Of a stretch of DNA of 64,000 nucleotides, positions 45,419 through 55,414 are shown in pieces. The position numbers and the translations under genes were made by a program. The stretch's first letter is position 1. Each line of letters starts with the position of its first letter. The notes below the pieces were generated by a model, which saw only the letters and a list, made by a program, of their open reading frames with translations, was not told the DNA's origin and searched no databases. This DNA comes from Dokdonia sinensis (GTDB lineage Bacteria; Bacteroidota; Bacteroidia; Flavobacteriales; Flavobacteriaceae), in NCBI RefSeq assembly GCF_003688895.1, contig NZ_REFV01000003.1, positions 186,001 to 250,000 of the forward strand, read 5' to 3'.

Positions 45419-45745
45419 TTAAAGGAATTTCAAAAAACTCCAGAAATTACGATCTTTTAAATAAATAAAATTAGTTTCCTGCGCATAAGCCTCACGCTCA
45501 AAGGAAATATTTCGGTAAGCCACATACCTATTTCTATACTGAACGCATCGCACTAAAAACTCGACGCCATACCATAAAAAGAATGGTAGTATCAACAATT
45601 CCCGTTGTTGCCTTAAATGAATTTTCTCGTGATTCATAAAAACTGCATCCTCTCGTAGGGTTGCATCGCGCATAATCACAAAGGGATAGAGCGTAACTCC
45701 TGCAAAACCCCTACGCAAGAGATATTTATTTACCACGTAAAACAT
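45419..45745 (-). CDS. Small membrane HEKIH metallopeptidase-like protein
   Basis: 108 residues. A zinc-site motif HEKIH (H39, E40, H43) is followed by a hydrophobic span (ELLILPFFLWYGVEFLV) and a possible third-ligand region FEREAY (E83/E85). The layout resembles a stripped-down M56/BlaR1-type gluzincin that retains only the core. The sensor domain and flanking helices are absent, so activity is uncertain. It is convergent with the surface protein gene, with only the shared terminator between them. Confidence 0.65.
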   Translation of the reverse strand: MFYVVNKYLLRRGFAGVTLYPFVIMRDATLREDAVFMNHEKIHLRQQRELLILPFFLWYGVEFLVRCVQYRNRYVAYRNISFEREAYAQETNFIYLKDRNFWSFLKFL

Positions 45746-45825
45746 AACCTTAAAAATATTGCATTATCAGACTCATACACTCCCTAAAGAACATCTTGCA
45801 TCTACGTTCTTATGAACAACTTTAA

Positions 45826-46017
<192 letters not shown>

Positions 46018-46104
46018 GTTTTGAGGATTTTACGCTTTTTCTAAGACAAGCTCTGGATAAATTGCAAAAGCGCACTTGATCTAATAATTAAATAATGACA
46101 AGCA

Positions 46105-48087
46105 ATGACATTTCAAGAACAAATACGAGCAGGAATTCCTGATCAACTTCCTACGCAGAAAGTATATGATCCAGAGATGAATCACGCACCAAAACGTAAG
46201 GACATCCTCTCAAATACTGAAAAGAAACTCGCGTTACAAAATGCCTTACGCTATTTTGACCCAAAGCATCACGCTGCACTTTTGCCAGAATTTAAAGCCG
46301 AACTAGAAACCTACGGCCGGATTTACATGTACCGTTTCCGACCAGAATATAAAATGCACGCCCGCCCTATCGATGCCTATGCAGCTACCTCAACGCAGGC
46401 AGCTGGTATAATGCTTATGATTCAAAATAATCTGGATCCTGCCGTGGCACAACACCCACACGAGCTTATCACCTACGGTGGTAATGGAGGTGTTTTTTCA
46501 AACTGGGCACAATACCTACTCACAATGCAATACCTCGCTACGATGACAGACGAGCAAACGCTGGTAATGTATTCCGGACACCCTATGGGGCTTTTTCCCT
46601 CACATAAGGAAGCACCTCGAGTAGTAGTAACTAATGGGATGATGATTCCTAACTATTCGCAACCCGACGATTGGGAAAAATTTAATGCCCTCGGTGTAAC
46701 TCAGTACGGACAAATGACCGCAGGAAGCTACATGTATATAGGGCCACAAGGGATCGTACACGGCACAACTATCACAGTACTAAATGCTTTCCGAAAAATA
46801 AATAAACCCACTGCTGGCGGCCTTTTTGTAACCTCTGGCCTAGGTGGGATGAGCGGCGCCCAACCTAAAGCAGGAAATATCGCAGGTTGTATTACCGTAT
46901 GCGCAGAGGTTAATCCTAAGGCGGTCCACACCCGTCATTCACAAGGTTGGGTAGATGAAGTAATAAAAGATACCGATGCTCTCGTTGCCCGTGTCAGGGA
47001 AGCGCAGGAGAAAAAAGAAGTTGTTTCTATCGCGTTTCTGGGGAATATTGTTGCCGTTTGGGAAGCCTTTGACCAGCACAATATTCACATTGATATAGGT
47101 AGTGATCAGACCTCGCTCCATAATCCGTGGGCAGGAGGTTATTATCCCTTGGGAATGACTTTTGAGGAAGCAAATAAAATGATGGCAAGTGATGCAGACC
47201 GCTTTCGCGAAAGCGTACAAAGCACCCTTCGTCGCCATACCGCAGCGATAAACGCTCATACCGCAAAGGGTACTTACTTTTTTGACTATGGAAACGCCTT
47301 CTTGCTTGAAGCATCTCGTGCCGAAGCAGACATCCTTGCCGAAAATGGTATCGATTTTAAATATCCTTCATACGTCCAAGACATTATGGGGCCTATGTGC
47401 TTTGATTATGGTTTTGGCCCTTTTAGATGGGTGTGTGGTTCCGGAAAAGCGGAGGATCTACAAAAGACAGACGCAATTGCCTGTGATGTGCTAGAAAAAC
47501 TTGCAAAAGATGCACCGTCAGAAATCCAGCAGCAAATGCAGGATAATATTAAATGGATTCAAGGCGCTCAAGAAAACAAGCTCGTCGTAGGCTCGCAGGC
47601 AAGAATTTTATATGCAGATGCAGAGGGTCGTTCCAAAATTGCACAAGCCTTTAATAATGCTATCGCTCGAGGAGAAATAGGACCTGTTATTTTAGGCCGT
47701 GATCATCACGATGTTTCGGGAACAGATTCTCCATATCGCGAGACCAGTAATATTTATGACGGAAGCCGCTTTACGGCAGATATGGCCATACAGAATGTGA
47801 TAGGAGACAGCTTTAGAGGAGCAACTTGGGTAAGCATTCATAATGGTGGAGGCGTAGGCTGGGGAGAGGTTATAAACGGTGGTTTTGGTATGGTAATTGA
47901 TGGTACTACAGATGCCGAAAGACGCTTAAAATCAATGCTTTTCTGGGATGTAAATAACGGAATTGCGAGGCGCAGTTGGGCAAGAAACGAGGGGGCAGTT
48001 TTTGCCATTAAAAGAGCGATGGAGCTGGAACCAAATTTAAAAGTCACATTACCTAACCTCGTAGACGACGCATTGTTCAATATTTAA
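46105..48087 (+). CDS. hutU: Urocanate hydratase
   Basis: 660 residues, in line with the longer Bacteroidetes-type urocanases. This NAD-dependent enzyme converts urocanate to imidazolonepropionate in histidine degradation. Characteristic segments are present (ITYGGNGGVFSNWAQYLL, MYSGHPMGLFPS, TVCAEVNPKAVHTRHSQGWVDEV, GRDHHDVSGTDSPYRETS, HNGGGVGWGEVINGGFGM). A palindrome copy is read as RFRESV in a variable loop near residue 366. No other hut genes are in view, so the pathway genes are elsewhere. It is followed 10 nt later by the DUF4136 gene. Confidence 0.96.
   Translation: MTFQEQIRAGIPDQLPTQKVYDPEMNHAPKRKDILSNTEKKLALQNALRYFDPKHHAALLPEFKAELETYGRIYMYRFRPEYKMHARPIDAYAATSTQAAGIMLMIQNNLDPAVAQHPHELITYGGNGGVFSNWAQYLLTMQYLATMTDEQTLVMYSGHPMGLFPSHKEAPRVVVTNGMMIPNYSQPDDWEKFNALGVTQYGQMTAGSYMYIGPQGIVHGTTITVLNAFRKINKPTAGGLFVTSGLGGMSGAQPKAGNIAGCITVCAEVNPKAVHTRHSQGWVDEVIKDTDALVARVREAQEKKEVVSIAFLGNIVAVWEAFDQHNIHIDIGSDQTSLHNPWAGGYYPLGMTFEEANKMMASDADRFRESVQSTLRRHTAAINAHTAKGTYFFDYGNAFLLEASRAEADILAENGIDFKYPSYVQDIMGPMCFDYGFGPFRWVCGSGKAEDLQKTDAIACDVLEKLAKDAPSEIQQQMQDNIKWIQGAQENKLVVGSQARILYADAEGRSKIAQAFNNAIARGEIGPVILGRDHHDVSGTDSPYRETSNIYDGSRFTADMAIQNVIGDSFRGATWVSIHNGGGVGWGEVINGGFGMVIDGTTDAERRLKSMLFWDVNNGIARRSWARNEGAVFAIKRAMELEPNLKVTLPNLVDDALFNI
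47200..47215. repeat. Iterated palindrome in hutU (RFRESV frame)
   Basis: Exact 16-mer, read CGC TTT CGC GAA AGC GTA, in a segment outside the conserved active-site blocks. Confidence 0.92.
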
Positions 48088-48097
48088 AACTATAATT

Positions 48098-48688
48098 ATG
48101 AAAGCATTAAAATTACTCCCGCTTTTAGGGCTACTTTTCCTACTAGCATCTTGCAGCACAGTACGTGTCGCAGCAGACTATGACCAGAGTGTAAACTTTG
48201 ACCAATATAAGACCTATGCTTTTTATAAACCTGGCATCGACAAAGCTGAGGTTTCTGACCTTGACAAAAAGCGTATCCTACGTGCCATCGAAACCGAAAT
48301 GAATGCAAAAGGCTTTACAAAATCCAAAAATCCTGCCGTACTCGTAAGCATTTTTACAAAAGCAAAAGAACGTGTAGACGTATACCAAAATAATTTTGGC
48401 TTTGCTGGAGGTTGGGGCTGGGGAGGCGGCTGGGGCTGGGGAGCTCCTGGTTTCTGGGGAGGTCCTTGGGGCGGCTGGGGCGCAGGCTTTAACAACAATG
48501 TTGTCTCGAGAAGTACAGAAGGAACGCTATACATAGACTTAATAGATACCAATAAAAATCAACTTATCTGGCAAGGACAAGGAACTGCGCCACTTGTATC
48601 TGGAGATGTAGCACGTCGCGAGGCTCGTATACAAGAAATTGTAAAAGAGATTATGATGGTGTATCCACCTAATGTGGCTAGCAACTAA
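48098..48688 (+). CDS. DUF4136 lipoprotein with Gly/Trp-rich insert
   Basis: 196 residues. The lipoprotein signal ends at LASC. The DUF4136 region follows (ADYDQSVNFDQYKTYAFY and KRILRAIETEMNAKGF), then a low-complexity insert of alternating Gly and Trp (GGWGWGGGWGWGAPGFWGG, about 104-127), then the second half with LYIDLIDTNKNQLIWQGQG. DUF4136 proteins are periplasmic lipoproteins of unknown role. It starts 10 nt after hutU; a strong terminator lies downstream. Confidence 0.88.
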   Translation: MKALKLLPLLGLLFLLASCSTVRVAADYDQSVNFDQYKTYAFYKPGIDKAEVSDLDKKRILRAIETEMNAKGFTKSKNPAVLVSIFTKAKERVDVYQNNFGFAGGWGWGGGWGWGAPGFWGGPWGGWGAGFNNNVVSRSTEGTLYIDLIDTNKNQLIWQGQGTAPLVSGDVARREARIQEIVKEIMMVYPPNVASN

Positions 48689-48706
48689 AAGAGCTCTTTT
48701 AAATAT

Positions 48707-48740
48707 AAAAGCGGATACCTGTGATAGGTGATCCGCTTTT
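48707..48740 (+). terminator. Terminator of hutU-DUF4136
   Basis: AAAAGCGGAT/ATCCGCTTTT perfect ten-bp outer stem and ACCT/AGGT inner stem, then a T/A-rich tract. Confidence 0.85.
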
Positions 48741-48926
48741 ATATTTAGGCCTTTATTATCCATCCTATTTTACCATTGATAAATCAGAGGTGCACCCTAA
48801 GCTGAACAGACAACACCCAAGTATCACTCTCCTAAACTTTCTGGGACGGGTTAAAATCAAAAGCCAAAACTCTGTCCAATTGGAATAAGTTGTTTTTAGT
48901 AAATTAAAATTCAGCGATCAAAGAAA

Positions 48927-48952
48927 AACCCCAAACTAATCGCTTGGGGGTT
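48927..48952 (-). terminator. Terminator of the T9SS repeat protein gene
   Basis: AACCCCAA/TTGGGGGTT stem with one bulge; the T-run is on the minus strand. Confidence 0.65.
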
Positions 48953-48980
48953 GTATAAATATATTATAGTATTGTGAATA

Positions 48981-48996
48981 CGCTTTCGCGAAAGCG
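48981..48996. repeat. Iterated palindrome between stop and terminator
   Basis: Exact 20-mer version, 14 nt after the T9SS protein stop and before its terminator on the minus strand. Confidence 0.93.
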
Positions 48997-49010
48997 TATA
49001 TTCCATAAAC

Positions 49011-52000
49011 CTACTCTTTTATCACACGTTTTACAATCGAATTCTCTCCCTGGGCAATCTGTAAAAGATATACTCCAGAAGAAAGCGATGCCATACTTAC
49101 GATCGCAGAAGTCTCTGTCACTACTTGGTTTTCAACCACTCTGCCTCTCAAATCATAGATTGTTATAGTATCAATTCCGTTTTTAGAAGTTATATTGATA
49201 ATATCATTTGTAGGATTAGGATAAAGGATAATGCTATTATTAAAGGCTTCATCGTTTACACCTAGAGTCTCGTCTACCACTAGATTGAAGGCGCAGGTAG
49301 TCGTGTTACCAGCTTCATCTGTTGCTATAATCGTTACCTCTGTTGTGCTGGGATCAGTTACTACAGTTCCTGCTGCTGGCTCCTGTGTAATTACGAGGTC
49401 AGTTCCTGAAGAACAGTTATCTGTAGCTAAGTCTGTGTAGTCTTCAATGGTGTAATTTCCTTCATCATCACTACCCACAGTAACTTGTCCTGGACAAGCT
49501 ATTACAGGTAACGTAGTGTCTGTTATAGTTACATCAAAACTATATGTCGTAACGTTACCATTATTATCTGTGAAACTAAACTCTTCAGAAGTTGTTCCAA
49601 CTGGGAAGAAAGCTCCGCTACCAAGTCCCGCTGTCTGCTCAAAAACAATACTTGAATCGTCTCCACAGTTATTTTCTAACACAAAAGCTGCGATACCTAC
49701 ACCATAATTAACAATGGCTCCACACTCTCCAGCACTAGAACCTGTTCCGGTAAATATATCTAAAGGACCGTCTGTGATAATGACTCCCGTATTATCTTGA
49801 ACGATCACATTAACATCTACAAGAGCGCGGTTTCCGTTTACATCACGCACTCTTACTCTGCGCACGTGGGGATTATTTGCAATATCATCACAGTCGAAAG
49901 TTCTGTTTTCTACTCCTGTCATTCCATTACCGCCTGTAATTCTTATATCTAAAATCTCACAGTTGTCTGTGGCTGTGATTGCCGGTGCTACATCTATATC
50001 ATTGTCTAACCTGACTGTACCATCAGGACCTAAAACTGCAATGATATCCTGCACATCTGTCACAATAGGATCTAGATTATCTTCTACTATTACATTGATA
50101 TCTACATCTGTGTCGTTTCCATTTACATCTCTTACTCGAACCGTGCGAACGTTAGGACTAGTTGCTATATCATCACAAGTGAAAGTTCTAGCCTCGTTAC
50201 TGGTCCCTCCATTGATTCCACGAACAAAATAACTTTGGATACCACAATTATCTGTAGCCGTTACCGCATCTGCAACGTCCGAGTTATTGCCTATAGTCAC
50301 TGTACCGTTTGCATCTAATTGTGCAATGATGTCTTGTACATCTGTCACGACTGGATTTTCGTTGTCGTTTATAGTTACAGTAAATGAACAATTTACGGTT
50401 TGACCGTTTCCATCATCTACTGTCCAAGTAATGAGTGTGTCACCAGCTGGCAATACTGCCCCGTCTAATGTCGTTGCATTGTTAAAATCGTTTGTTATTG
50501 TTGCGCTCGTGCAGTTATCGTCAAATGTTGCATCAAACTCAGCTCCCTGCACCGTGTACTCACAGACACCAGCATCTGCATCACGAGCATCATCAACTGG
50601 ACAAGTGATGGTAGGATCAATATCATCAACCACGATAATATTGACATTTACAAACGTATTATTTCCATTTTCATCACGCACACGTACTTCACGCACGTTA
50701 GGGTTCGTTGCAATATCTGCACAAGAAAAAGTACGGTTCTCAACACCAATGATGCGGATATTCTGAATTCCACAATTATCCGTTGCTGTAACGGCTGGTT
50801 CCACATCGTTTATGTTGTTTACGATCACGGTTCCATCTGCTTCTAAAACAGCTGTAATATCCTGAACGTCTGTCACTACAGGAGCCGCATTATCTTCAAC
50901 AGTTATAATAGTCGTACACATATCTGTTTGCCCGTTACCGTCATTAACAGTCCAAACTACCGTAGTGTCTCCTAAAGGAAGTACTGCTCCATCTAACGTA
51001 GCCGTCATATTAAAGTCATTTGTAATCGTTGCGCTAGAACAGTTATCGTCAAATGTAGGATCAAATTCCGTCCCTTGAACGGTGTAACTACAAGCAGTTG
51101 CATCTGCATCACGAGTATCGTCTCCAACACACATGATTGTAGGTGCGGTATCATCAACAACGTTCACATTTACATCTACAAATGCATCGTTTCCATTTAC
51201 ATCACGCACACGTACGTTGCGGACATTTGGATTTGTTGCTATATCATCACAATCAAAGGTTCTTGCCTCAAGACTTGTCCCTCCGTTTCCTCGAACAAAG
51301 TAACTATCTACTCCACAATTGTCCGTAGCAGTGATAGCATCTGCAACATCTGTATTATTACTTATTACGACTGTTCCGTCTGCTCCCAATACTGCTGTGA
51401 TATCCATTACAGCAGAAATTACTGGAACTTCATTATCTGCTACGGTAATTACAGTCATACAATTCGTAGTCTGTCCATTCCCATCGTTTACTGTCCAAGT
51501 CACCGTTGTATCTCCCAGCGGAAGTACTTCCCCAGCGAGTGTGGCAGTCATATTCAAATCATTTGAAATCGTTGCACTTGAGCAATTATCGTCAAAGGTC
51601 GGGTCAAACTCAGTTCCTTGAATAGTGTAGTTACAAACTCCTGCATCTGTATCTCTTGTATCGTTTCCAACACAAGTGATCGTAGGCGCCATCGCATCCA
51701 CAACATTTACATTTACGTCTACAAAAGTGTTGTTACCATTAACATCTCTTACTCTTATAGATCTTACATTAGGATTGGTTGCTATATCTGCACAGGAGAA
51801 TGTACGGTTTGCAATCCCTATAATACTAATTACCTGAATACCGCAGTTATCCGTTGCCGTAACTGCTGGAGCCACGTCTGCATTATTATTTAATACAACT
51901 GTTCCATCTGCACCTAGGGTTGCTGTAATATCATTTACATTACTTACTACTGGTGCTGTATTGTCTGCTATGGTAACTACAGCCACACAAGTGTCAGAAT

Positions 52001-52769
52001 TTCCGGCAGCATCCGTAACGGTAAGTGTTACGTTATTTGTTCCAACATTAGCGCAATTAAAAGAGGACGGCGACACACTTCTGCTCGCAATACCTACATT
52101 ATCTGTAGACCCACCATCCACGTCAGATGCCATAATAGTTACGTTCCCAGAACTATCTAAGTTCCTTGTGATGTTCGTACAAACGGCATTAGGATCTGTG
52201 GTGTCTCCACCCGCCATTGTACCGCTTACGAGAATATTATCCATCCTACTTCCCCCAGCTCCACTTCCATTGAGATTCCTCCATCTCAAATAAACTGTAG
52301 GCTGGTTTTCCATCGCTACCGGTAACGCAACATTTGTGGCAGTATAAACTGGTGCACAAGCATCATTTGATGGTGGCGTATAATTTGTGGGCGCAGCAGC
52401 TACCCAAGTCATATTGTTAAAACTATATTCTACACTAAACTGTCCTCCTGGTCCTCCAGAGAAACGAGATTGAATAAAAGACAGCGTCAAGCCTGAAAAG
52501 CCCGTAGTATTAAAAGATCCTGTCGTCCAATAATCGTTTGCGCTCCATCCATTTGCAATAGCTTCCTGTGTACAGCCTACACCAGAGTTAAATGCGGCCA
52601 TTGTTGTACCTACTGAAGCAAAAGAGACAGTTGTATTCCCAGCAGAGCCGCTAGATGAAGTAAGCGTTCCATTCTCAAAAGTATAATCGAGAACAGTAGT
52701 TTGACTACAGATTTCATTCTGTAAAAAAAACAAGAGCAAAAAAGAAAGTAGTAAAGTAATTTTTTTCAT
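49011..52769 (-). CDS. Secreted HYR-like repeat protein with T9SS type A sorting domain
   Basis: 1252 residues. Signal peptide MKKITLLLSFLLLFFLQNEIC, a lectin/jelly-roll-like N-domain (about 25-185), a first HYR-like module (190-270), then alternating modules. An A module carries TATDNCGI...ADIATNPNVR.VRVRD.NGN. An HYR module carries C.YTVQGTEFDPTFDDNCSSATI and TWTVNDGNGQT. A copies lie at about 272-358, 447-540, 629-715, 805-897 and 900-992; HYR copies at about 361-446, 541-627 and 717-803. Two more HYR-like units follow, then the C-terminal sorting domain (ILYPNPTNDIINITS ... YDLRGRVV ... LSSGVYLLQI ... KRVIKE, about 1175-1252). T9SS should export it and attach or release it at the surface. 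Confidence 0.93.
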   Translation of the reverse strand: MKKITLLLSFLLLFFLQNEICSQTTVLDYTFENGTLTSSSGSAGNTTVSFASVGTTMAAFNSGVGCTQEAIANGWSANDYWTTGSFNTTGFSGLTLSFIQSRFSGGPGGQFSVEYSFNNMTWVAAAPTNYTPPSNDACAPVYTATNVALPVAMENQPTVYLRWRNLNGSGAGGSRMDNILVSGTMAGGDTTDPNAVCTNITRNLDSSGNVTIMASDVDGGSTDNVGIASRSVSPSSFNCANVGTNNVTLTVTDAAGNSDTCVAVVTIADNTAPVVSNVNDITATLGADGTVVLNNNADVAPAVTATDNCGIQVISIIGIANRTFSCADIATNPNVRSIRVRDVNGNNTFVDVNVNVVDAMAPTITCVGNDTRDTDAGVCNYTIQGTEFDPTFDDNCSSATISNDLNMTATLAGEVLPLGDTTVTWTVNDGNGQTTNCMTVITVADNEVPVISAVMDITAVLGADGTVVISNNTDVADAITATDNCGVDSYFVRGNGGTSLEARTFDCDDIATNPNVRNVRVRDVNGNDAFVDVNVNVVDDTAPTIMCVGDDTRDADATACSYTVQGTEFDPTFDDNCSSATITNDFNMTATLDGAVLPLGDTTVVWTVNDGNGQTDMCTTIITVEDNAAPVVTDVQDITAVLEADGTVIVNNINDVEPAVTATDNCGIQNIRIIGVENRTFSCADIATNPNVREVRVRDENGNNTFVNVNIIVVDDIDPTITCPVDDARDADAGVCEYTVQGAEFDATFDDNCTSATITNDFNNATTLDGAVLPAGDTLITWTVDDGNGQTVNCSFTVTINDNENPVVTDVQDIIAQLDANGTVTIGNNSDVADAVTATDNCGIQSYFVRGINGGTSNEARTFTCDDIATSPNVRTVRVRDVNGNDTDVDINVIVEDNLDPIVTDVQDIIAVLGPDGTVRLDNDIDVAPAITATDNCEILDIRITGGNGMTGVENRTFDCDDIANNPHVRRVRVRDVNGNRALVDVNVIVQDNTGVIITDGPLDIFTGTGSSAGECGAIVNYGVGIAAFVLENNCGDDSSIVFEQTAGLGSGAFFPVGTTSEEFSFTDNNGNVTTYSFDVTITDTTLPVIACPGQVTVGSDDEGNYTIEDYTDLATDNCSSGTDLVITQEPAAGTVVTDPSTTEVTIIATDEAGNTTTCAFNLVVDETLGVNDEAFNNSIILYPNPTNDIINITSKNGIDTITIYDLRGRVVENQVVTETSAIVSMASLSSGVYLLQIAQGENSIVKRVIKE
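49794..51956 (-). repeat. Higher-order repeat region of the T9SS protein
   Basis: Five A modules, with HYR modules after the first three. A1 and A3 share the form IIGI/VxNRTFSCADIATNPNVR; A2 and A4 share SYFVRG.NGGTS.EARTF.CDDIAT. So the repeat period is two modules, which points to duplication of a two-unit block. Confidence 0.75.
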
Positions 52770-53302
52770 AATCAGTTATTAGATTTTAAAATATTAATTA
52801 TGAACCTCATACAAAGAGGCTCACTAAGAATAGAAATCAATACTGAAGCAACGATAATAACTGGGGGATGTTGATGCGCGACCTGTACTGTGATTTGCCT
52901 TAAAAGATTTAATCTCTATACACTCGCAATATAGGAATTGCGCTTAGGAAAGGATTAAGGATTTTATATGTTTCACCCCTTATAATTGTCAATAAAGGTA
53001 TAAAATAAGTCTACAATTCACTTAAACTGTTGATTCCTTAATATGTAGCCTCAAGCATTAAAAGTTAAACCTTTAAGATAAAAGATTAAGATCACTCTTT
53101 TTTTTAAGAATCGCGTCGACCTAACTCATTGTCTAATAATAAAAAGGTGGGGGAAAACCTTACATTGAATAAATAGACAGTTATCCATTAGGAGATTATT
53201 TATGTGAAAAAAGTCCTGAACAAAATACGCATAGCCTTATTGGTAATTACGCTTTCGCGAAAGCGTGGTTTGATTTAAAACTTTAAACAACCCAAAAAAA
53301 AT
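52770..53302. other. 533-bp intergenic spacer
   Basis: AT-rich upstream region of the T9SS gene and downstream region of the E1 gene. Apart from a palindrome (53250-53265) I see no ORF with gene-like composition and no clear -7 box. Confidence 0.6.
53250..53265. repeat. Iterated palindrome after the E1 stop
   Basis: Exact 16-mer, 37 nt after the minus-strand E1 stop. Confidence 0.93.
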
Positions 53303-55390
53303 TTAGTAGGAAAGAAGCCACAAAATTTTCTCCTTCACCTTCTCCGTACTAGGAATCATTGTCTCTTCAAGGACGCTATTAAGAGGGATGGCTGGCATAT
53401 TTTCTGACCCGATGAGCATTACGGGCGCATCAAGCTCTTGGAAACACTCTTCCTGAATACGCCCTTGAAGTCCACGACTAAAGCCGTTGTCGGAAGGTTC
53501 TTCTGTAACGAGAAGACACTTACCACATTTTTTGACAGATTTAAATATCGTATCATAGTCTAAAGGGTGTAATGTCCTCAAATCTACGATCTCAATTTGA
53601 TCTTGCATTCCGAGCTCGGCACTTGCATTCATAGCCCAATGCACACCCATTCCATAGGTAATAATTGAAATAGTCTCTACATCTTCTTTTTTCCAAATTT
53701 CTTGCAACACCCACGCTTTGCCAAAAGGAAGTACATAATCTTCAGAAGGCTCCAGAGAAGTAGCCCCTTTTGTACCTGGCACTTTACTCCAATACAATCC
53801 TTTATGTTCAAAAATAACCACAGGATTTGGGTCATAATATGCTGCTTTCATCAGACCTTTAAGGTCTGCGCCGTTTGATGGGTAGGCGATTTTTAGACCT
53901 CGTATGTTTGTGATAATACTTTCTACAGACGAAGAATGGTATGGACCACCAGAACCATAAGCGCCTATAGGGACACGCAATATCATTGAGACGGGCCATT
54001 TTCCGTTAGACAGGTAACAGCTCCGGCTCACTTCTGTAAATAATTGGTTAATTCCGGGAAATATATAATCTGCAAATTGGACTTCGACGATGGGTTTTAG
54101 TCCTACTGCGCTCATCCCCACGGTTGAACCGACGATAAAAGCTTCTTGTATGGGTGTATTAAATACCCGATTGTCCCCAAACTTTTGCGCCAGCGTTGCC
54201 GCTTCTCTAAAAACACCACCTAATCTGCCACCCACATCTTGTCCATACAGCAAGCATTCTGGATGTTTTTTCATTAATTCTTCGATGGCAAAAAGGGCGC
54301 AATCTACCATGACCACTTTTTCTGCACCAGTTGGTGAGCGCTCGCCTACTTCTTCGGTGATGGGCGTTGGGGCAAAGTCGTGTGTAAATAAATCTTCTGG
54401 TTTGGGATCATCAGCGGCGATGGCTTTATCAAGGGCTTTTTTGGTTTCCGCTTTCGCGAAAGCGGACATCTCATCAATCTCATTTTGAGAAATACCGTTA
54501 TCCAGTAATAACTGAACCATTTTAGGATACGGATCTCTACTGCGTGCTTCTTCCAAATCATCCCGATACCACTCCATCCTCACGCCAGAAGTATGATGAT
54601 TGAGCAAGGGCACTTTTGCGTGCACCAAAAATGGCCGGCGCTCCGTCCTGATGGTTTTTATGACCTTCTCAAGCGCACTGTAGCTCTCCTCAAAATCTGT
54701 TCCGTCTATAGACACAGCTTCTAGCCCGTGAAACCCTGCGGCATACTCATAAGCATTCTGTGCCCGCGTCTCTGCCTCATTTGCCGAAATATCCCAGCCA
54801 TTGTCCTGTACCAAATATAAAATAGGCAATTGCTTGAGAGCCGCCATCTGGAAAGCCTCTGCAATCTCGCCTTCTGTAACTGATGCGTCACCTAGAGAGC
54901 AAACCACAAAAGGGGCTTCGGCTCCGCTCAGCCCGCTGTTTTGATTTATGACTGTGTCAGATACTAGATCTACATCAAGAGACTCCTTGTACCAGAACCC
55001 CATTGCAACTCCAGTAGCAGGAATAGCCTGCATCCCGGTTGCGCTGCTTTGGTGAGGGATTTTAGGTTTGTCTGGATCATTAAGACTCGGATGTGAATAA
55101 TAAGTGCGCCCAGCAGAAAACGGATCGTCCTTTTTTGCTAAAACCTGTAGCATTAGTTCATAAGGTGTCATTCCAATAGCGAGCAGCATAGAATCATCTC
55201 GATAATAAGGAAACGCATAATCTTGAGGTTGCAGTTGCATCCCGATTGCAGTCTGAATAACCTCGTGACCACGGCTCGTAGCGTGCACGTATTTTGATAC
55301 TGTTTTAAAGTTTGCCTCGTATAATTCTGTCATTGCCTTTGCGGTGCAAAGATTCTTGAAGGCTTTTATTAAAATATCTTTTTCCATCAT
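53303..55390 (-). CDS. Branched-chain alpha-ketoacid dehydrogenase-type E1, alpha and beta fused
   Basis: 695 residues, one chain in place of separate alpha and beta subunits. Alpha part (about 1-330): the ThDP site CSLGDASVTEGEIAEAFQ ... DNGWDIS shows the GDx26-28N pattern; the beta part from about 355 (EKVVMVDCALFAIEELMKKHPECLLYGQDVG) ends with the C-terminal transketolase domain (TEEPSDNGFSRGLQGRI). A palindrome copy encodes SAFAKAE in the alpha/beta junction. The E2 gene lies 24 nt upstream, so the operon is E2-E1; an E3 gene is not in view. The substrate class (branched-chain versus other 2-oxoacids) is inferred from family and context. Confidence 0.93.
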   Translation of the reverse strand: MMEKDILIKAFKNLCTAKAMTELYEANFKTVSKYVHATSRGHEVIQTAIGMQLQPQDYAFPYYRDDSMLLAIGMTPYELMLQVLAKKDDPFSAGRTYYSHPSLNDPDKPKIPHQSSATGMQAIPATGVAMGFWYKESLDVDLVSDTVINQNSGLSGAEAPFVVCSLGDASVTEGEIAEAFQMAALKQLPILYLVQDNGWDISANEAETRAQNAYEYAAGFHGLEAVSIDGTDFEESYSALEKVIKTIRTERRPFLVHAKVPLLNHHTSGVRMEWYRDDLEEARSRDPYPKMVQLLLDNGISQNEIDEMSAFAKAETKKALDKAIAADDPKPEDLFTHDFAPTPITEEVGERSPTGAEKVVMVDCALFAIEELMKKHPECLLYGQDVGGRLGGVFREAATLAQKFGDNRVFNTPIQEAFIVGSTVGMSAVGLKPIVEVQFADYIFPGINQLFTEVSRSCYLSNGKWPVSMILRVPIGAYGSGGPYHSSSVESIITNIRGLKIAYPSNGADLKGLMKAAYYDPNPVVIFEHKGLYWSKVPGTKGATSLEPSEDYVLPFGKAWVLQEIWKKEDVETISIITYGMGVHWAMNASAELGMQDQIEIVDLRTLHPLDYDTIFKSVKKCGKCLLVTEEPSDNGFSRGLQGRIQEECFQELDAPVMLIGSENMPAIPLNSVLEETMIPSTEKVKEKILWLLSY
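54449..54464. repeat. Iterated palindrome in the E1 alpha/beta linker
   Basis: Exact 16-mer, read AFAKA on the minus strand within a charged, probably flexible linker. Confidence 0.92.
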
Positions 55391-55414
55391 CTTTTAGGGG
55401 TAAAAGGTTTGATT

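Larger units (their letters stand above)
48689..49010. other. Convergent 322-bp spacer with two terminators and a palindrome
   Basis: Holds a terminator for each flanking gene (48707-48740 and 48927-48952) and one palindrome (48981-48996). The rest (about 48745-48920) shows no ORF or motif. Confidence 0.7.

Noticed and set aside
49200-52290. Long plus-strand ORFs inside the T9SS gene
   Set aside because: They are antisense shadows of a repetitive, low-complexity coding sequence; repeated codons on one strand create open frames on the other.
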